Shown: in pieces, positions 34,377 through 43,668 of the stretch
How the letters are laid out: each line of letters begins with the position of its first letter
Numbering within the stretch: position 1 is the first letter of the stretch
Origin: an uncultured Bacteroidales bacterium
GTDB taxonomy: Bacteria > Bacteroidota > Bacteroidia > Bacteroidales > Bacteroidaceae
Direction: 5' to 3'
NCBI GenBank assembly: GCA_902763885.1
Contig: CACWTU010000006.1
Span: forward strand, 186,001-250,000
DNA length: 64,000 nt
Position numbers and translations under genes: made by a program
The notes under the pieces: model-generated
Seen by the model: only the letters and a program-made list of their open reading frames with translations
Databases searched by the model: none
Told to the model about the DNA's origin: nothing

Positions 34377-35597
34377 GTGAGATTTGACGAGTTTGATTTC
34401 CAGCCCGCACTGCTGGACGCGATAGATTCAATGAACTTCAGGGAGTGCACTCCCATCCAGGAGAAAGCCATACCCATACTGCTTGAGGGCCATGACCTTA
34501 TAGGCATAGCGCAGACCGGCACCGGCAAGACCGCAGCCTATCTGCTCCCTGTCCTGGACAAGCTCTCTGACGGAGGCTATCCTGAGAACGCGGTGAACTG
34601 CCTCATCATGGTGCCCACCCGTGAGCTTGCACAACAGATTGACCAGCAGATTGAAGGATTTTCATACTTTACCAACATATCAGGTACCGCCGTCTATGGC
34701 GGCAATGACGGCATCCGTTTTGAGCAGGAGAAACGCGGCTTTGCTATGGGGGCCGATATCGTTGTAGCCACTCCCGGCCGTTTGATAAGCCATATCAGCC
34801 TGGGTAACATTGATTTGAGCAAGGTATCATTCTTTATCCTTGATGAGGCTGACCGCATGCTTGACATGGGCTTCTATGATGACATAATGCAGATTGTAAA
34901 GCAGCTGCCACACAAGCGCCAGAACATGCTCTTTTCTGCCACCATGCCCGATGAGATCCAGCGCATGGCCCGCACCATACTGCACAATCCCGTTGAGGTC
35001 AAGCTGGCCGTCTCCAAACCGGCCGACAAGATACTGCAGGCCGCATACGTCTGCTACGAGGCCCAGAAGCTGCCCATCATCCAGAGCCTCTTCAGCAACA
35101 ACGCTCCCAAGCGCGTCATTGCATTTGCATCATCCAAGCTCAAGGTAAAGGAGATAACCAAATCGTTGCGTCGTCTGGGCCTGAACGTGGGTGAGATGCA
35201 CTCTGACCTGGCTCAGACAGAGCGTGATGACATAATGCACAAGTTCCGTAACGGACACATCAACATACTGGTAGCTACCGATATCGTATCACGCGGCATT
35301 GACATTGACGATATAGACCTGGTCATCAACTTTGACGTCCCCCACGATCCCGAAGACTACGTCCACCGCATAGGCCGCACCGCCCGCGCCGGCGCCGAGG
35401 GCTGCGCCATCACATTTGTCAGCCTCGATGACCAACCCAAGTTCCGCCAGATAGAGCGCTTCTTAGGCAAAGACGTCTACAAAGTACCTCTCCCACCCGA
35501 GCTGGGTGAAGCACCGGAGTACAAATCCGAATCCCCCAAGCACCATTTCCACAAAGGCAAGAAGCCGTTCTTCAAGCGCAAAAGTAAAAACGTGTAA
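34377..35597 (+). CDS. DEAD-box RNA helicase, RhlE type
   Basis: 406 aa, GTG start 8 bases behind the permease stop (RFDEFDFQPALLDAI). Q-motif FRECTPIQEKAIP, motif I AQTGTGKTAAY, DEAD in FILDEADRMLDMGF, SAT in LFSATM, and RGIDIDDIDLVINFD and HRIGRTARAG in the second RecA domain. A short lysine-rich tail (HKGKKPFFKRKSKNV) probably binds RNA. Role in ribosome assembly or mRNA turnover. A REP-like element follows the stop by 3 bases. Confidence 0.93.
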   Translation: MRFDEFDFQPALLDAIDSMNFRECTPIQEKAIPILLEGHDLIGIAQTGTGKTAAYLLPVLDKLSDGGYPENAVNCLIMVPTRELAQQIDQQIEGFSYFTNISGTAVYGGNDGIRFEQEKRGFAMGADIVVATPGRLISHISLGNIDLSKVSFFILDEADRMLDMGFYDDIMQIVKQLPHKRQNMLFSATMPDEIQRMARTILHNPVEVKLAVSKPADKILQAAYVCYEAQKLPIIQSLFSNNAPKRVIAFASSKLKVKEITKSLRRLGLNVGEMHSDLAQTERDDIMHKFRNGHINILVATDIVSRGIDIDDIDLVINFDVPHDPEDYVHRIGRTARAGAEGCAITFVSLDDQPKFRQIERFLGKDVYKVPLPPELGEAPEYKSESPKHHFHKGKKPFFKRKSKNV

Positions 35598-35600
35598 ATG

Positions 35601-35613
35601 GGGACAGTCCCCT
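35601..35613. repeat. REP-like repeat, GGGGACAGTCCCC
   Basis: Perfect short palindrome directly after the helicase stop codon, followed by TTTTGCACGTTTTGC. Same family as the elements at 36481-36587, 40717-40774, 59987-60015, 60948-60976 and 62216-62244. Confidence 0.65.
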
Positions 35614-35637
35614 TTTGCACGTTTTGCATCTTTTTTC

Positions 35638-35712
35638 TACCTTTGTATCATCTGATACCAAGGGGTATTTCACAAGGCTATGGTGTCAGATGGAATACCC
35701 TTTGTTATTTAG
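35638..35712 (+). ncRNA. Pseudoknot RNA element, copy A (upstream of hicAB)
   Basis: TACCTTTG (35638-35645) is a consensus -7 box; the RNA would start near 35650. Stem 1 pairs 35651-35659 (TCTGATACC) with 35682-35690 (GGTGTCAGA). Stem 2 pairs 35660-35671 with 35692-35703, 12 continuous pairs including two wobbles. The order 1-2-1'-2' is an H-type pseudoknot with loop ACAAGGCTAT. Copy B at 60041-60109 has the same architecture with compatible base changes. As hicA has its own promoter (35812-35842), this may be a separate small RNA or a long leader. Confidence 0.65.
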
Positions 35713-35780
35713 TACCAATTAGTGTTTAACCTAAAAAATTGTTTGCCTATGGAAAAGATATAGTTCGGTTCTGTAAAAAG

Positions 35781-35842
35781 TATTAATTCTCGTACTTTTT
35801 CCAATAAATCTTTTGTGAGTAATATTAATTTTCGTACTTTTG
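35781..35842 (+). promoter_or_regulatory. hicAB promoter with paired operator repeats
   Basis: Two 19-bp direct repeats, TATTAATTCTCGTACTTTT (35781-35799) and the same with one change (35823-35841), are 42 bp apart. The second overlaps TACTTTTG (35835-35842), which with TTTG at 35812-35815 and a 19-bp spacer forms a full Bacteroidetes promoter. The predicted transcript starts about 8 nt before hicA. The repeats fit binding sites of the HicB antitoxin for autoregulation. Confidence 0.6.
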
Positions 35843-35854
35843 AAAACGCTAAAC

Positions 35855-36043
35855 ATGAAATACAGCGAACTTGAACGGCTTTTGAGAAAAGCTGGGTGCT
35901 ATGACACAGGCGATCAAATGGCTGGTCATCCAATTTGGTATAGCCCAATAACAGACAGAGAGTTTAAAATGAGTAATCATGGAAGTGAAGAGGTTGCTTC
36001 AGGCACACTGAACAAAATCTTGAAACAAGCCGGATTGAAATAA
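35855..36043 (+). CDS. hicA: HicA-type mRNA interferase toxin
   Basis: 62 aa from ATG 35855 (MKYSELERLLRKAGCYD). It has the small dsRBD-like fold pattern with the active histidine in AGHPIWYSP and the SNHGSEEVASGTLNKILKQAGL end. HicA degrades mRNA when free of HicB. It is 12 bp before the antitoxin gene. Confidence 0.8.
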   Translation: MKYSELERLLRKAGCYDTGDQMAGHPIWYSPITDREFKMSNHGSEEVASGTLNKILKQAGLK

Positions 36044-36055
36044 TAACAAATAAAG

Positions 36056-36469
36056 ATGTCTAATATGAGAAAAGTAAATGCAATAATAGAACGTGCAAGT
36101 GACGGTTCATACAGTATCTACAGTGATGCTGATGATCTGACATATCTGATAACCGGCACCGGCAAGACCGCTGCTGAAGCCAAGAAATGCTTTGAGGATG
36201 GCTATGAGGATATGCGCCGCCATTATCAAAAAATTGGCAAGCATTTCACCGAGGTAGAAATGGTGTACAAATATGATATGGCATCGTTCCTGTCATACTA
36301 TGCCAGTTCTTTCACATTGGCTGGTCTGTCGCGCATCACAGGCATAAATCAGGGACAGCTGTCCCATTACGTTACGGGCAGGAGCGTACCCACACGCAAA
36401 ACAGTGCAGAAGATGGAAAACGCCATCCACGCCTTTGCAGATGACCTTAAATCAGTGCAGTTCATCTAA
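36056..36469 (+). CDS. hicB: HicB-family antitoxin with HTH
   Basis: 137 aa. The N-terminal part (NAIIERASDGSYSIYSDADDLTYLITGTGKTAAEAKKCFEDGYEDM) is the HicB partial RNase-H-like fold. The C-terminal part (SSFTLAGLSRITGINQGQLSHYVTGRSVPTRKTVQKMENAI) is a Cro/C1-like HTH that would bind the repeats upstream of hicA. Neutralises HicA and represses the operon. Confidence 0.8.
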   Translation: MSNMRKVNAIIERASDGSYSIYSDADDLTYLITGTGKTAAEAKKCFEDGYEDMRRHYQKIGKHFTEVEMVYKYDMASFLSYYASSFTLAGLSRITGINQGQLSHYVTGRSVPTRKTVQKMENAIHAFADDLKSVQFI

Positions 36470-36480
36470 AAAAGAGTACC

Positions 36481-36587
36481 AGGGGCACAAAGGGGACGGT
36501 TCTTTTTGTGCCCCTAAAATAAGGCCATTGGGGACAGACCTTAATAAATCACAGGGGCACAAAAAGAACCGTCCCCTTTGTGCCCCT
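36481..36587. repeat. REP-like inverted pair (BIME-like), 35-bp arms
   Basis: The unit 36481-36515 (starting AGGGGCACAAAGGGGACGGT) is the exact reverse complement of 36553-36587; 37 bp lie between, including another partial GGGGACAGACC. It separates hicB from the convergent panB remnant. A transcript could form a 35-bp hairpin. Confidence 0.8.
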
Positions 36588-36595
36588 CTGCTCGC

Positions 36596-37442
36596 TTAGT
36601 ATTGTTCTTTCTCGTTGGGGAAGTCAGAGTTCTTGACATCCTCCACGTAGTGACCTACCGCGCTGGTGATGGTCTCGTAGAGGTTGGCGTAACGGCGCAG
36701 GAACCGGGGGCTGAAATCGTTGTTCATGCCCAGCATGTCGGCGCAGACAAGGACCTGACCGTCAACACCGCCGCCGGCACCGATGCCGATGATGGGTACG
36801 TTCACCTCTTTTGCTACGCGCTCGGCAAGCTTGGCGGGGATTTTCTCAAGTACGATTGAGAAGCAGCCTACCTCCTCCAGCTTGTGGGCATCGGAAATGA
36901 GTTTCTCAGCCTCGGCCTCCTCCTTGGCGCGTCTCAGCCTCGGCCTCCTCCTTGGCGCGTACGGCATATGTTCCGAACTTATTGATTGATTGGGGCGTCA
37001 GGCCCAGATGTCCCATAACAGGAATACCTATTTCTATTAAATGACGCACCTGAGGCAGGATCTCCTCGCCACCTTCAAGTTTAAGGGCATCGGCATGAGA
37101 GACCTTCATTATCTTGATGGCGTTGGTTACGGCCTCGGAATCGTTGATCTGATATGTACCGAACGGCATGTCAACCACCACGAGGGCGCGCTGAACGCCG
37201 CGTACTACTGACTTGGCGTGATATATCATCTGGTCAAGCGTGATAGGCAGAGTGGTCTGGTTTCCGGCCATAACGTTTGATGCCGAGTCACCCACCAGAA
37301 TAACGTCAATGCCGGCGCTATCAACCATCTTGGCCATAGTGTAATCATACGCTGTAAGCATTGCAATCTTCTCGCCACGCTGTTTCATCTCCCTGAGACG
37401 CTGTGTGGTCACTTTTCTCTTGTCCTCAGTAATATATCCCAT
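36596..37442 (-). pseudogene. panB: 3-methyl-2-oxobutanoate hydroxymethyltransferase, frameshifted by a 28-bp duplication
   Basis: The start ATG 37442 ([23 protein letters not shown]) and [36 protein letters not shown], then [27 protein letters not shown], are PanB (first step of pantothenate synthesis from ketoisovalerate). At 36905-36960 a 28-bp unit is repeated in tandem, which shifts the frame; the rest ([46 protein letters not shown]) is intact in another frame to the stop at 36596. Removing one unit restores a normal 273-aa protein. Either a recent mutation, possibly reversible, or an assembly artefact. Confidence 0.9.
36905..36960. repeat. 28-bp tandem duplication inside panB
   Basis: Units 36905-36932 and 36933-36960 are identical (each begins CTCAGCCTCGGCCTCCTCCT). 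28 is not a multiple of three, so panB is out of frame after the repeat. Confidence 0.95.
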
Positions 37443-37523
37443 AATGTCATATATGTAAATTGGACCGCGAAGATAATGCTTTTCTGAAAGGGATTTACTA
37501 TTTTTGGGTAGTTTATACTCCAA

Positions 37524-40500
37524 ATGGATAACAAATCGCACTTTACTGTGTATAAAGCGTCGGCCGGATCAGGTAAAACGTTCCGTCTGGCCGTACAATA
37601 TATCACCATGCTCATCCGCGAGCCTGAGAGCTACCGTCATATCCTGGCGGTAACTTTTACCAACAAGGCCACAGCTGAGATGAAACAGCGCATCCTGTCG
37701 CAGCTCTACGGCATCGGCCACAGCCTGCCCGGTTCCGCAAATTATTATGCTGAGGTCAAGAAGGCCGTTTCATACAACGAGCAGACCATACGCCACAACG
37801 CCCTGCTGGCACTTGACATGATACTCCAGGATTACGGCCGATTCCGCGTGGAGACCATTGACAGCTTCTTCCAGACCGTACTGCGCAGCCTGGCCCGTGA
37901 GCTGCACATAGGTGCGAACCTTTCCCTTGAGCTGGATACCGAACTGGTCATTGATGAGGCTGTAGATTCATTTCTGGCTGGCATAGAACAGGGCTCAAAT
38001 GATAAGCGTAACGTGATGGAGTTCGTTGAGAACAATATTGACAATGACAAGAACTGGTCAATTGACATCACGCTCAAGAAATTCGCCCAGGAGCTGTTCC
38101 GCGAGATATTCATGGAGCGTGGCGATGAACTCAGGAAGATTCTCTCTAAGCCCGATGCCATATCGGACTACAAGCAGAACCTAACCGCTGCACGTGACTC
38201 CGTCCTGCCCGCTTTAATTGAGAAGGTAAAAACCATAGGTGCAGAGATTGAATCAGCGCTTTCCAATGAAGGATTAGGCATTGAAGGCCTCTCCTCAAAC
38301 CCCGGCAAGGTGGTGGTAAAAATAATCAACGCCACAATCCTTGACTCAGACCTGGGCGCCACGTTCTCCAAATGCATCCAATATCCTGACAGTTTCTTCC
38401 GCAAGAAGGACCTTGAGGACAACCCGGGGTATTCAACTTTTGCTGAAGTGCAACTGGCACCACGCTTTGAACAGGTTGAGGAACTGCACGCTGAGTACAC
38501 CCGGCTAAAGAACACTTATGATGCCGCCCTCCAATACGTTCATGAGTTGAGCCTGCTGCTGGGCATACGTGCTGAGATTGACCGCCAAAGCCAGGAGCAG
38601 AGCCGTTTCATTCTGGCCGATACCCCCCAGCTGCTCAGCAAGTTATCAGGCAGTGACACATCATTCGTATATGAAAAGACCGGCAGTTTCATTGAGCACC
38701 TCATGATTGATGAGTTCCAGGACACCTCACGCCTGCAATGGGGCAACCTCTACCTGCTGCTGTGGGAGTGCCTGGCCAACGGCAAGGACTGCCTTGTGGT
38801 AGGTGATGTCAAGCAATCCATCTACCGCTGGCGCAACAGTGACTGGAACATTCTCAACTCCATCATGGAAGAGAAACTTGCCACCTATAGCCCGCAGGTG
38901 ATAGCTATGGAGAGCAATTTCCGCAGCCAACGCAACATCATCGATTTCAACAACAGGCTGTTCCCCAAGGCCGTTGAGATGCTCGCCATGAACTACAACG
39001 CCGAGACCGGCACTGACTACCCCGCCCTAAGCCAGGCATACAGCACCGTTGAGCAGCGTAGTTCCAAGGCCGATGACAAAGGCTACGTGTACATCCGCAT
39101 AGATACAAAAACCGATAAAAGCGCCGACTCTGCCGATAAGATTTTCTTACAGATTGAAGAGCAACTGGACCGTCTGACCGCCGCCGGAGTAAGACAGACA
39201 GACATAGCCATACTCTGCCGCAAAGGCCGCCATATAACCGATATCGCCGAGTGGTTTGCCGCAAACCGCCCGGACTACAAGATGATCTCAAGTGAGGCGT
39301 TCCAGTTAGGCTCATCGGCATCGGTAAGGATACTCATAAACGCACTTAAATGGCTCACTGACAGCACTGACCGCATAGCGCTGGCACAACTGGTATGGGA
39401 ACGCGAGTGCAACATCACCAAATCAGGAGAACCCTTTGACCGGCTCATGGCGCAAGGCCTTGAGAACTGCCTACCCGCCCCCTTCACAGGTAGCCTGGAG
39501 TCATTGAGACACCTGCCTTTATATGAACTCACTGAGAAGCTGTACACCATACTGGAACTTGACCGCATACCCGGGCAGGAGCAGTATGTGATGTCATTCT
39601 TTGACACGCTTTGCCAGTGGATGAGCCATAATCCCGGCGAGCCATCGGCCTTCCTGACTGAGTGGGATGAGAAACTCTGCACAAACTCCATCCCCGCGAC
39701 CGATGCCAACGGCATACGCCTGCTCACCATCCACAAGTCAAAAGGCCTGGAGTTCCACACCGTCATAGTGCCCTACTGCAACTGGAATGTCATTGAGTAC
39801 CAAAGCGGTTTCAAGGACGAGCGCATTTGGGTAAACCCTCAAACGGAACCGTTCAGCACCATACCCCTCTTGCCGGTAGGTTTCAGCCAGAAACTCAAGA
39901 ACTCTGACTTCAATGCAGAATACCGGCAGGAAGCAGGATTGCAGACCGTTGATAACCTCAACCTGCTGTACGTAGCCCTGACCCGTGCCGTAAGCAACCT
40001 CATTGTGCTCAGCTCAAAGACCAAGGGAACATCCATTGCAGACACTCTCATCTATGCCCTGTCATCAGAATTCGGTTGTCAGCCTGATGAGAAAGAATCT
40101 TACATTTATGAGAACGGGCAGATATTGCCTCATACAGAAAAGGCAAACGTCTCAGATGACAACCCGTTTGACTGCAAGCCCACCCCACAGGAACTGAGCC
40201 TGCACTCCTACCCCATAAACGCCCGCTTCCGCCAATCGGGAGAATCCACCCGATTCATCCATTCCACCGATGACCCCGATGACCGGCAGGAGGAGTACAT
40301 TGAGACCGGCCGGCTCATGCACAGCATCTTTGCCACCATCCGCACAGAGGCCGATATAGACCCGCAAATTGACAGCATGCTAAGCCAAGGTCTGATAGAG
40401 ACCACCAGCAAGGCCGATGATATCCGCAAGATGATACACCGCCACATTGAGGCATCGGGCGTACAATCCTGGTTTGACGGCTCCTACACCCTCTTTAACG

Positions 40501-40775
40501 AGACATCAATCATCTACCGTGACGGAGGCAAACTCCAGACCCGCCGCCCCGACCGCGTAATGATAAAGCCCGATGGCCGCGCCGTCATAGTGGATTTCAA
40601 GTTCGGCCGCGAGAAAGAAGAATACATGCATCAGGTACAGGAGTACATGGACCTGCTGCGCAAGATGGGCTACGCCCAGGTAGAGGGATACATTTGGTAC
40701 GTCTACAATGACACAATAGGGACAGTCCCCTTTGTGCCATTTTCCTCAAAACGACACAAAGGGGACTGTCCCTAA
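37524..40775 (+). CDS. addA: AddA-like helicase-nuclease (UvrD/RecB family)
   Basis: 1083 aa. Walker [10 protein letters not shown] (11-19), [16 protein letters not shown], Walker B region [13 protein letters not shown] (about 395), [40 protein letters not shown] and a C-terminal PD-(D/E)XK nuclease ([22 protein letters not shown], about 1005-1025). This is the Bacteroidales AddA/RecB-like subunit for double-strand break processing. Odd: from about residue 1061 ([12 protein letters not shown]...) the C terminus is encoded by a REP-like element, which also supplies the stop. Its AddB partner is not adjacent; an AddB-like gene begins at 63730. Confidence 0.9.
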   Translation: MDNKSHFTVYKASAGSGKTFRLAVQYITMLIREPESYRHILAVTFTNKATAEMKQRILSQLYGIGHSLPGSANYYAEVKKAVSYNEQTIRHNALLALDMILQDYGRFRVETIDSFFQTVLRSLARELHIGANLSLELDTELVIDEAVDSFLAGIEQGSNDKRNVMEFVENNIDNDKNWSIDITLKKFAQELFREIFMERGDELRKILSKPDAISDYKQNLTAARDSVLPALIEKVKTIGAEIESALSNEGLGIEGLSSNPGKVVVKIINATILDSDLGATFSKCIQYPDSFFRKKDLEDNPGYSTFAEVQLAPRFEQVEELHAEYTRLKNTYDAALQYVHELSLLLGIRAEIDRQSQEQSRFILADTPQLLSKLSGSDTSFVYEKTGSFIEHLMIDEFQDTSRLQWGNLYLLLWECLANGKDCLVVGDVKQSIYRWRNSDWNILNSIMEEKLATYSPQVIAMESNFRSQRNIIDFNNRLFPKAVEMLAMNYNAETGTDYPALSQAYSTVEQRSSKADDKGYVYIRIDTKTDKSADSADKIFLQIEEQLDRLTAAGVRQTDIAILCRKGRHITDIAEWFAANRPDYKMISSEAFQLGSSASVRILINALKWLTDSTDRIALAQLVWERECNITKSGEPFDRLMAQGLENCLPAPFTGSLESLRHLPLYELTEKLYTILELDRIPGQEQYVMSFFDTLCQWMSHNPGEPSAFLTEWDEKLCTNSIPATDANGIRLLTIHKSKGLEFHTVIVPYCNWNVIEYQSGFKDERIWVNPQTEPFSTIPLLPVGFSQKLKNSDFNAEYRQEAGLQTVDNLNLLYVALTRAVSNLIVLSSKTKGTSIADTLIYALSSEFGCQPDEKESYIYENGQILPHTEKANVSDDNPFDCKPTPQELSLHSYPINARFRQSGESTRFIHSTDDPDDRQEEYIETGRLMHSIFATIRTEADIDPQIDSMLSQGLIETTSKADDIRKMIHRHIEASGVQSWFDGSYTLFNETSIIYRDGGKLQTRRPDRVMIKPDGRAVIVDFKFGREKEEYMHQVQEYMDLLRKMGYAQVEGYIWYVYNDTIGTVPFVPFSSKRHKGDCP
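40717..40774. repeat. REP-like inverted pair over the addA stop
   Basis: TAGGGACAGTCCCCTTTGTG (40717-40736) is the exact reverse complement of 40755-40774. It encodes the last residues and the stop of AddA. Confidence 0.8.
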
Positions 40776-40795
40776 TGCGCCAATTACAACTCATT

Positions 40796-41977
40796 ATGAA
40801 AGACTTTAATTATTACGCACCCACCGAGGTGGTTTTCGGTAAACAATCAGAAGAACAGGTAGCCCAGCTTGTACGCAAATACGGCGGCACCAAAGTACTG
40901 GTTCATTACGGCGGCAAGAGCGCCATCAAATCCGGCTTACTGGATAAGATTGAGCACCTGCTCAGTGAAAGTGGAATACAATATGTCACCCTGGGTGGTG
41001 TGGTACCAAACCCAAGGCTCTCAAAAGTGCATGAAGGCATTGAGCTATGCCGCAAGGAGAAGGTTGACTTTATCCTTGCCGTTGGTGGCGGCAGTGTGAT
41101 CGACTCATCCAAAGCCATCGCGTACGGTGTTCCCTATGACGGCGAGGTCTGGGACGTTTATCTGCGCAAATACACGCCCGTTACATCACTGCCGGTGGCA
41201 TCGGTCCTGACCATTCCCGCTGCCGGAAGCGAGATGAGTGACTCAAGCGTCATCACCAATGAGGACGGTGATGTCAAGATAGGCTACTCCAACAACCTGT
41301 GCCGCCCCAAGTTCGCCATCATGAACCCGGAGCGCACCTACACCCTGCCCGCATATCAGACGGCAGCCGGCATAACTGACATTATGATGCACACCATGGA
41401 ACGCTACTTCTCCCATGATGATGACATGAACATAACCGATGCCATTGCCGAGGGACTGCTCAAGACCATGATTGACGTCGCACCCCTGGTACTCAAGGAT
41501 CCGGAGAACTACCGCTATCGCGCCCAAGTAATGTGGGCAGGTTCACTGGCACACAATGACCTTACCGGCTGCGGCCGCATAGGAGACTGGGCAACACATC
41601 AGCTGGAGCATGAGCTGAGCGGAATGTTTGATGTCACCCATGGAGCCGGTCTGGCAGCCATATGGCCCAGCTGGGCACGCTACGTTATGGGTTGCGGCAT
41701 CCAGCGTTTTGTACGCTTTGCAGTAAACGTAATGGGCGTTGAGAATGACTTTACAGCCCCCGAGGCAACCGCCATCCGCGGCATTGAGGCAATGGAGCGT
41801 TTCTACCACTCAATAGGCATGCCCATCAACATACACGAACTCATAGGCCGTGATATAACCGATGCCCAGATCAAGGAGATGGTACGCAAGTGCAGCCACG
41901 ACTACACGATAACCCAAGGCCAGTTCAAGGAACTCACCCCCAATGACATGGCCGCAATCTACACCTTAGCCAAATGA
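40796..41977 (+). CDS. Iron-containing alcohol dehydrogenase (butanol-dehydrogenase type)
   Basis: 393 aa from ATG 40796 (MKDFNYYAPTEVVFGK). NAD(P)-binding ILAVGGGSVIDSSKAI; metal-binding region TDIMMHTMERYFS, GDWATHQLEHELSGMFDVTHGAGLA with His ligands. It matches the BdhA/YqhD class, mostly NADPH-dependent aldehyde reductases that remove reactive or fermentation aldehydes. Complete. The stop TGA forms the first bases of a REP-like element. Confidence 0.88.
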   Translation: MKDFNYYAPTEVVFGKQSEEQVAQLVRKYGGTKVLVHYGGKSAIKSGLLDKIEHLLSESGIQYVTLGGVVPNPRLSKVHEGIELCRKEKVDFILAVGGGSVIDSSKAIAYGVPYDGEVWDVYLRKYTPVTSLPVASVLTIPAAGSEMSDSSVITNEDGDVKIGYSNNLCRPKFAIMNPERTYTLPAYQTAAGITDIMMHTMERYFSHDDDMNITDAIAEGLLKTMIDVAPLVLKDPENYRYRAQVMWAGSLAHNDLTGCGRIGDWATHQLEHELSGMFDVTHGAGLAAIWPSWARYVMGCGIQRFVRFAVNVMGVENDFTAPEATAIRGIEAMERFYHSIGMPINIHELIGRDITDAQIKEMVRKCSHDYTITQGQFKELTPNDMAAIYTLAK

Positions 41978-42004
41978 CGCAAAGGGGTCGTTTAACAATG
42001 CGTC
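41975..42004. repeat. REP-like repeat, GACGC type
   Basis: GACGCAAAGGGGTCGTTTAA to ATGCGTC, closely matching the unit at 20072-20100. It begins at the stop codon of the alcohol dehydrogenase. Confidence 0.7.
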
Positions 42005-42040
42005 AGTTTTTCTGTTTTTGTTTCTATTAAATAAAGAACT

Positions 42041-42868
42041 ATGGGAATGAGGAGATTTGTTGTGATTGCTGTAATGGCGTGCCTTCCGTGCATATCGGTC
42101 CAATGCAAACGCGCCAAGAGTTATGCGCCCCAAGGATACCAGTTGGTTTGGCAGGATGAGTTCAATGAGGGCACCGAGCCCGATGCCACCAAGTGGACAC
42201 ACGTGGTAATGCGTCAAGGTATGGTCAACCATGAACTCCAAAACTACGTGAACCACGTCACTCCCGCCGGCACCCCCGTAACCGAGGTCAAGGACGGAAC
42301 CCTGCGCATAAACTGCTTCAAGGAGGACGGCAAAGTCTATTCCGGCCGCCTGAACGGAAACGCCCGCACCGGCTGGCAGAACGGCTACTTTGAGGCCCGC
42401 ATCAAACTCCCCAAGGGCAAAGGCACCTGGCCCGCCTTCTGGATGATGCCCGCCGCCAACCGCATGCCCAACAACGGCTGGCCCCGTTGCGGTGAGATAG
42501 ACATCATGGAAGAGGTAGGCTTTGTACCCAACGAGGTCTCATCGTCCATCCACACCCAGGCCTACAACCACACCAACAAGACCCACAAGACCAAGGCCGT
42601 CACCATAAAGAAAGCCGAGGGCGATTTCCACATCTACTCCCTCCTATGGACCGATGACGAAATCAGAACCTACGTCGACGGCAAGGAACTGCTCCACCTG
42701 GAGAAATCCGTCCTGGGCGACACCCACGACCAATGGCCCTTCCACTACCCCTTCCACATAATCCTGAACCTGGCTTGGGGCGGTGACTGGGGCGGTCAGG
42801 AAGGCGTCGATGAGAGCGCCCTACCCGTCACCATGGAAGTAGACTACGTCCGCGTCTACCAAAAATGA
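42041..42868 (+). CDS. GH16 family glycoside hydrolase (laminarinase-like), secreted
   Basis: 275 aa. Signal peptide MGMRRFVVIAVMACLPCISVQC, where the Cys could be lipidated. Catalytic signature GEIDIMEEVG (about 150; E-x-D-x-x-E) with WPAFWMMP before it and NLAWGGDWGG near the end. GH16 enzymes cut beta-1,3 or beta-1,3-1,4 glucans and related polymers; specificity cannot be read here. It is not in a SusCD locus in this window. A REP-like element starts at the stop codon. Confidence 0.9.
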   Translation: MGMRRFVVIAVMACLPCISVQCKRAKSYAPQGYQLVWQDEFNEGTEPDATKWTHVVMRQGMVNHELQNYVNHVTPAGTPVTEVKDGTLRINCFKEDGKVYSGRLNGNARTGWQNGYFEARIKLPKGKGTWPAFWMMPAANRMPNNGWPRCGEIDIMEEVGFVPNEVSSSIHTQAYNHTNKTHKTKAVTIKKAEGDFHIYSLLWTDDEIRTYVDGKELLHLEKSVLGDTHDQWPFHYPFHIILNLAWGGDWGGQEGVDESALPVTMEVDYVRVYQK

Positions 42869-42893
42869 TACCATTGGGGACAGACCCCTTTGG
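42867..42893. repeat. REP-like repeat
   Basis: ACCATTGGGGACAGACCCC and TTTGGT form an imperfect palindrome next to the GH16 stop. It is a variant of the GGGGACAGTCCC family. Confidence 0.55.
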
Positions 42894-42936
42894 TACATTT
42901 TTTGAGTATATTCGCAAAAAAACAACCTTTTCCATT

Positions 42937-43347
42937 ATGAAGAAGATCTGGAAGATAGTATTGATTACTGTTGCGGCGGCGGGAATTCTTGCCGCCACAT
43001 GCCCCGGCAAGCAGCGTCACACTGACGCGATAGTCGGGTTTATGAGCAAAGAGCTGCATAAGCAGGCCGACAACCTGGTCAAAGATTATGAGAAACAGCA
43101 TAACAACAGTATGCCCGATAAAGGCAAACAGGTGTTATCAAAGCTGGAGGAATCACTGATAGATCAGATCAGGCCTGCCGTCAATATAGTCCTTGTGGTA
43201 AAGAACTATGGCCTTTTCAGCATAGGATACTTTGAGGATGATACCCATGGAACCACCAGGGTAACTACAGGTATCCTGGGAATGATTATTCCCAGCAAGA
43301 AAGCCCTCAAGACCGATTACAATCTGAACATAAACGGTAGCAGATAA
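42937..43347 (+). CDS. Small exported protein, DUF4359-like
   Basis: 136 aa from ATG 42937 (MKKIWKIVLITVAAAGILAATCPGKQRHTDAI). One N-terminal hydrophobic segment, possibly a signal anchor, then CPGKQRHTDAIVGFMSKELHKQAD and VVKNYGLFSIGYFED...TTGILGMIIPS. The NP/CP-x-x-x-H/Y start, the FSIG strand and the final glycine-rich part resemble DUF4359. Function unknown. The longer start at 42865 would lie in the REP element. Confidence 0.6.
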   Translation: MKKIWKIVLITVAAAGILAATCPGKQRHTDAIVGFMSKELHKQADNLVKDYEKQHNNSMPDKGKQVLSKLEESLIDQIRPAVNIVLVVKNYGLFSIGYFEDDTHGTTRVTTGILGMIIPSKKALKTDYNLNINGSR

Positions 43348-43348
43348 T

Positions 43349-43603
43349 ATGAAACACATACAATATAGAACAAAAGGAACCTGTTCACTACTCATAGAAG
43401 TTGTGGCCGATGACAACGATGTAATCCAGCAGGTAGCATTCCTGGGCGGATGCAACGGCAACCTGCAGGGAATAAGCCGCTTGGTAGCCGGCCAAAAGAT
43501 AGACGATGTAATAGCCCGCCTTAACGGCATAGACTGCGGCGGCAAAGGCACCTCCTGCCCTGACCAGCTCTGCCGCGCCCTGGAGCAACTCAAACTAAGT
43601 TGA
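43349..43603 (+). CDS. TSCPD-domain protein (TIGR03905 type)
   Basis: 84 aa. It carries the name motif in GIDCGGKGTSCPDQLCRAL and VAFLGGCNGNLQGISRLV. The domain also occurs at the end of B12-dependent ribonucleotide reductases; the free-standing protein has no firm role. One base separates it from the preceding gene, so they are cotranscribed. Confidence 0.85.
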   Translation: MKHIQYRTKGTCSLLIEVVADDNDVIQQVAFLGGCNGNLQGISRLVAGQKIDDVIARLNGIDCGGKGTSCPDQLCRALEQLKLS

Positions 43604-43635
43604 ATCTTAAATATAGTCCCCAATGGTATTTTTTA

Positions 43636-43643
43636 TACCTTTG
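43636..43643 (+). promoter_or_regulatory. -7 box for the giant surface protein
   Basis: TACCTTTG fits TAnnTTTG, 26 bp before ATG 43669. The -33 region lacks a clean TTTG. This position argues against the in-frame ATG at 43600. Confidence 0.45.
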
Positions 43644-43668
43644 CACAATTTTAAAATGGTCCTTAATC

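Noticed and set aside
35651-35703. PreQ1, cobalamin or other known riboswitch behind the pseudoknot copies
   Set aside because: No conserved core of those classes is seen and the neighbouring genes do not fit; left as unassigned RNA.
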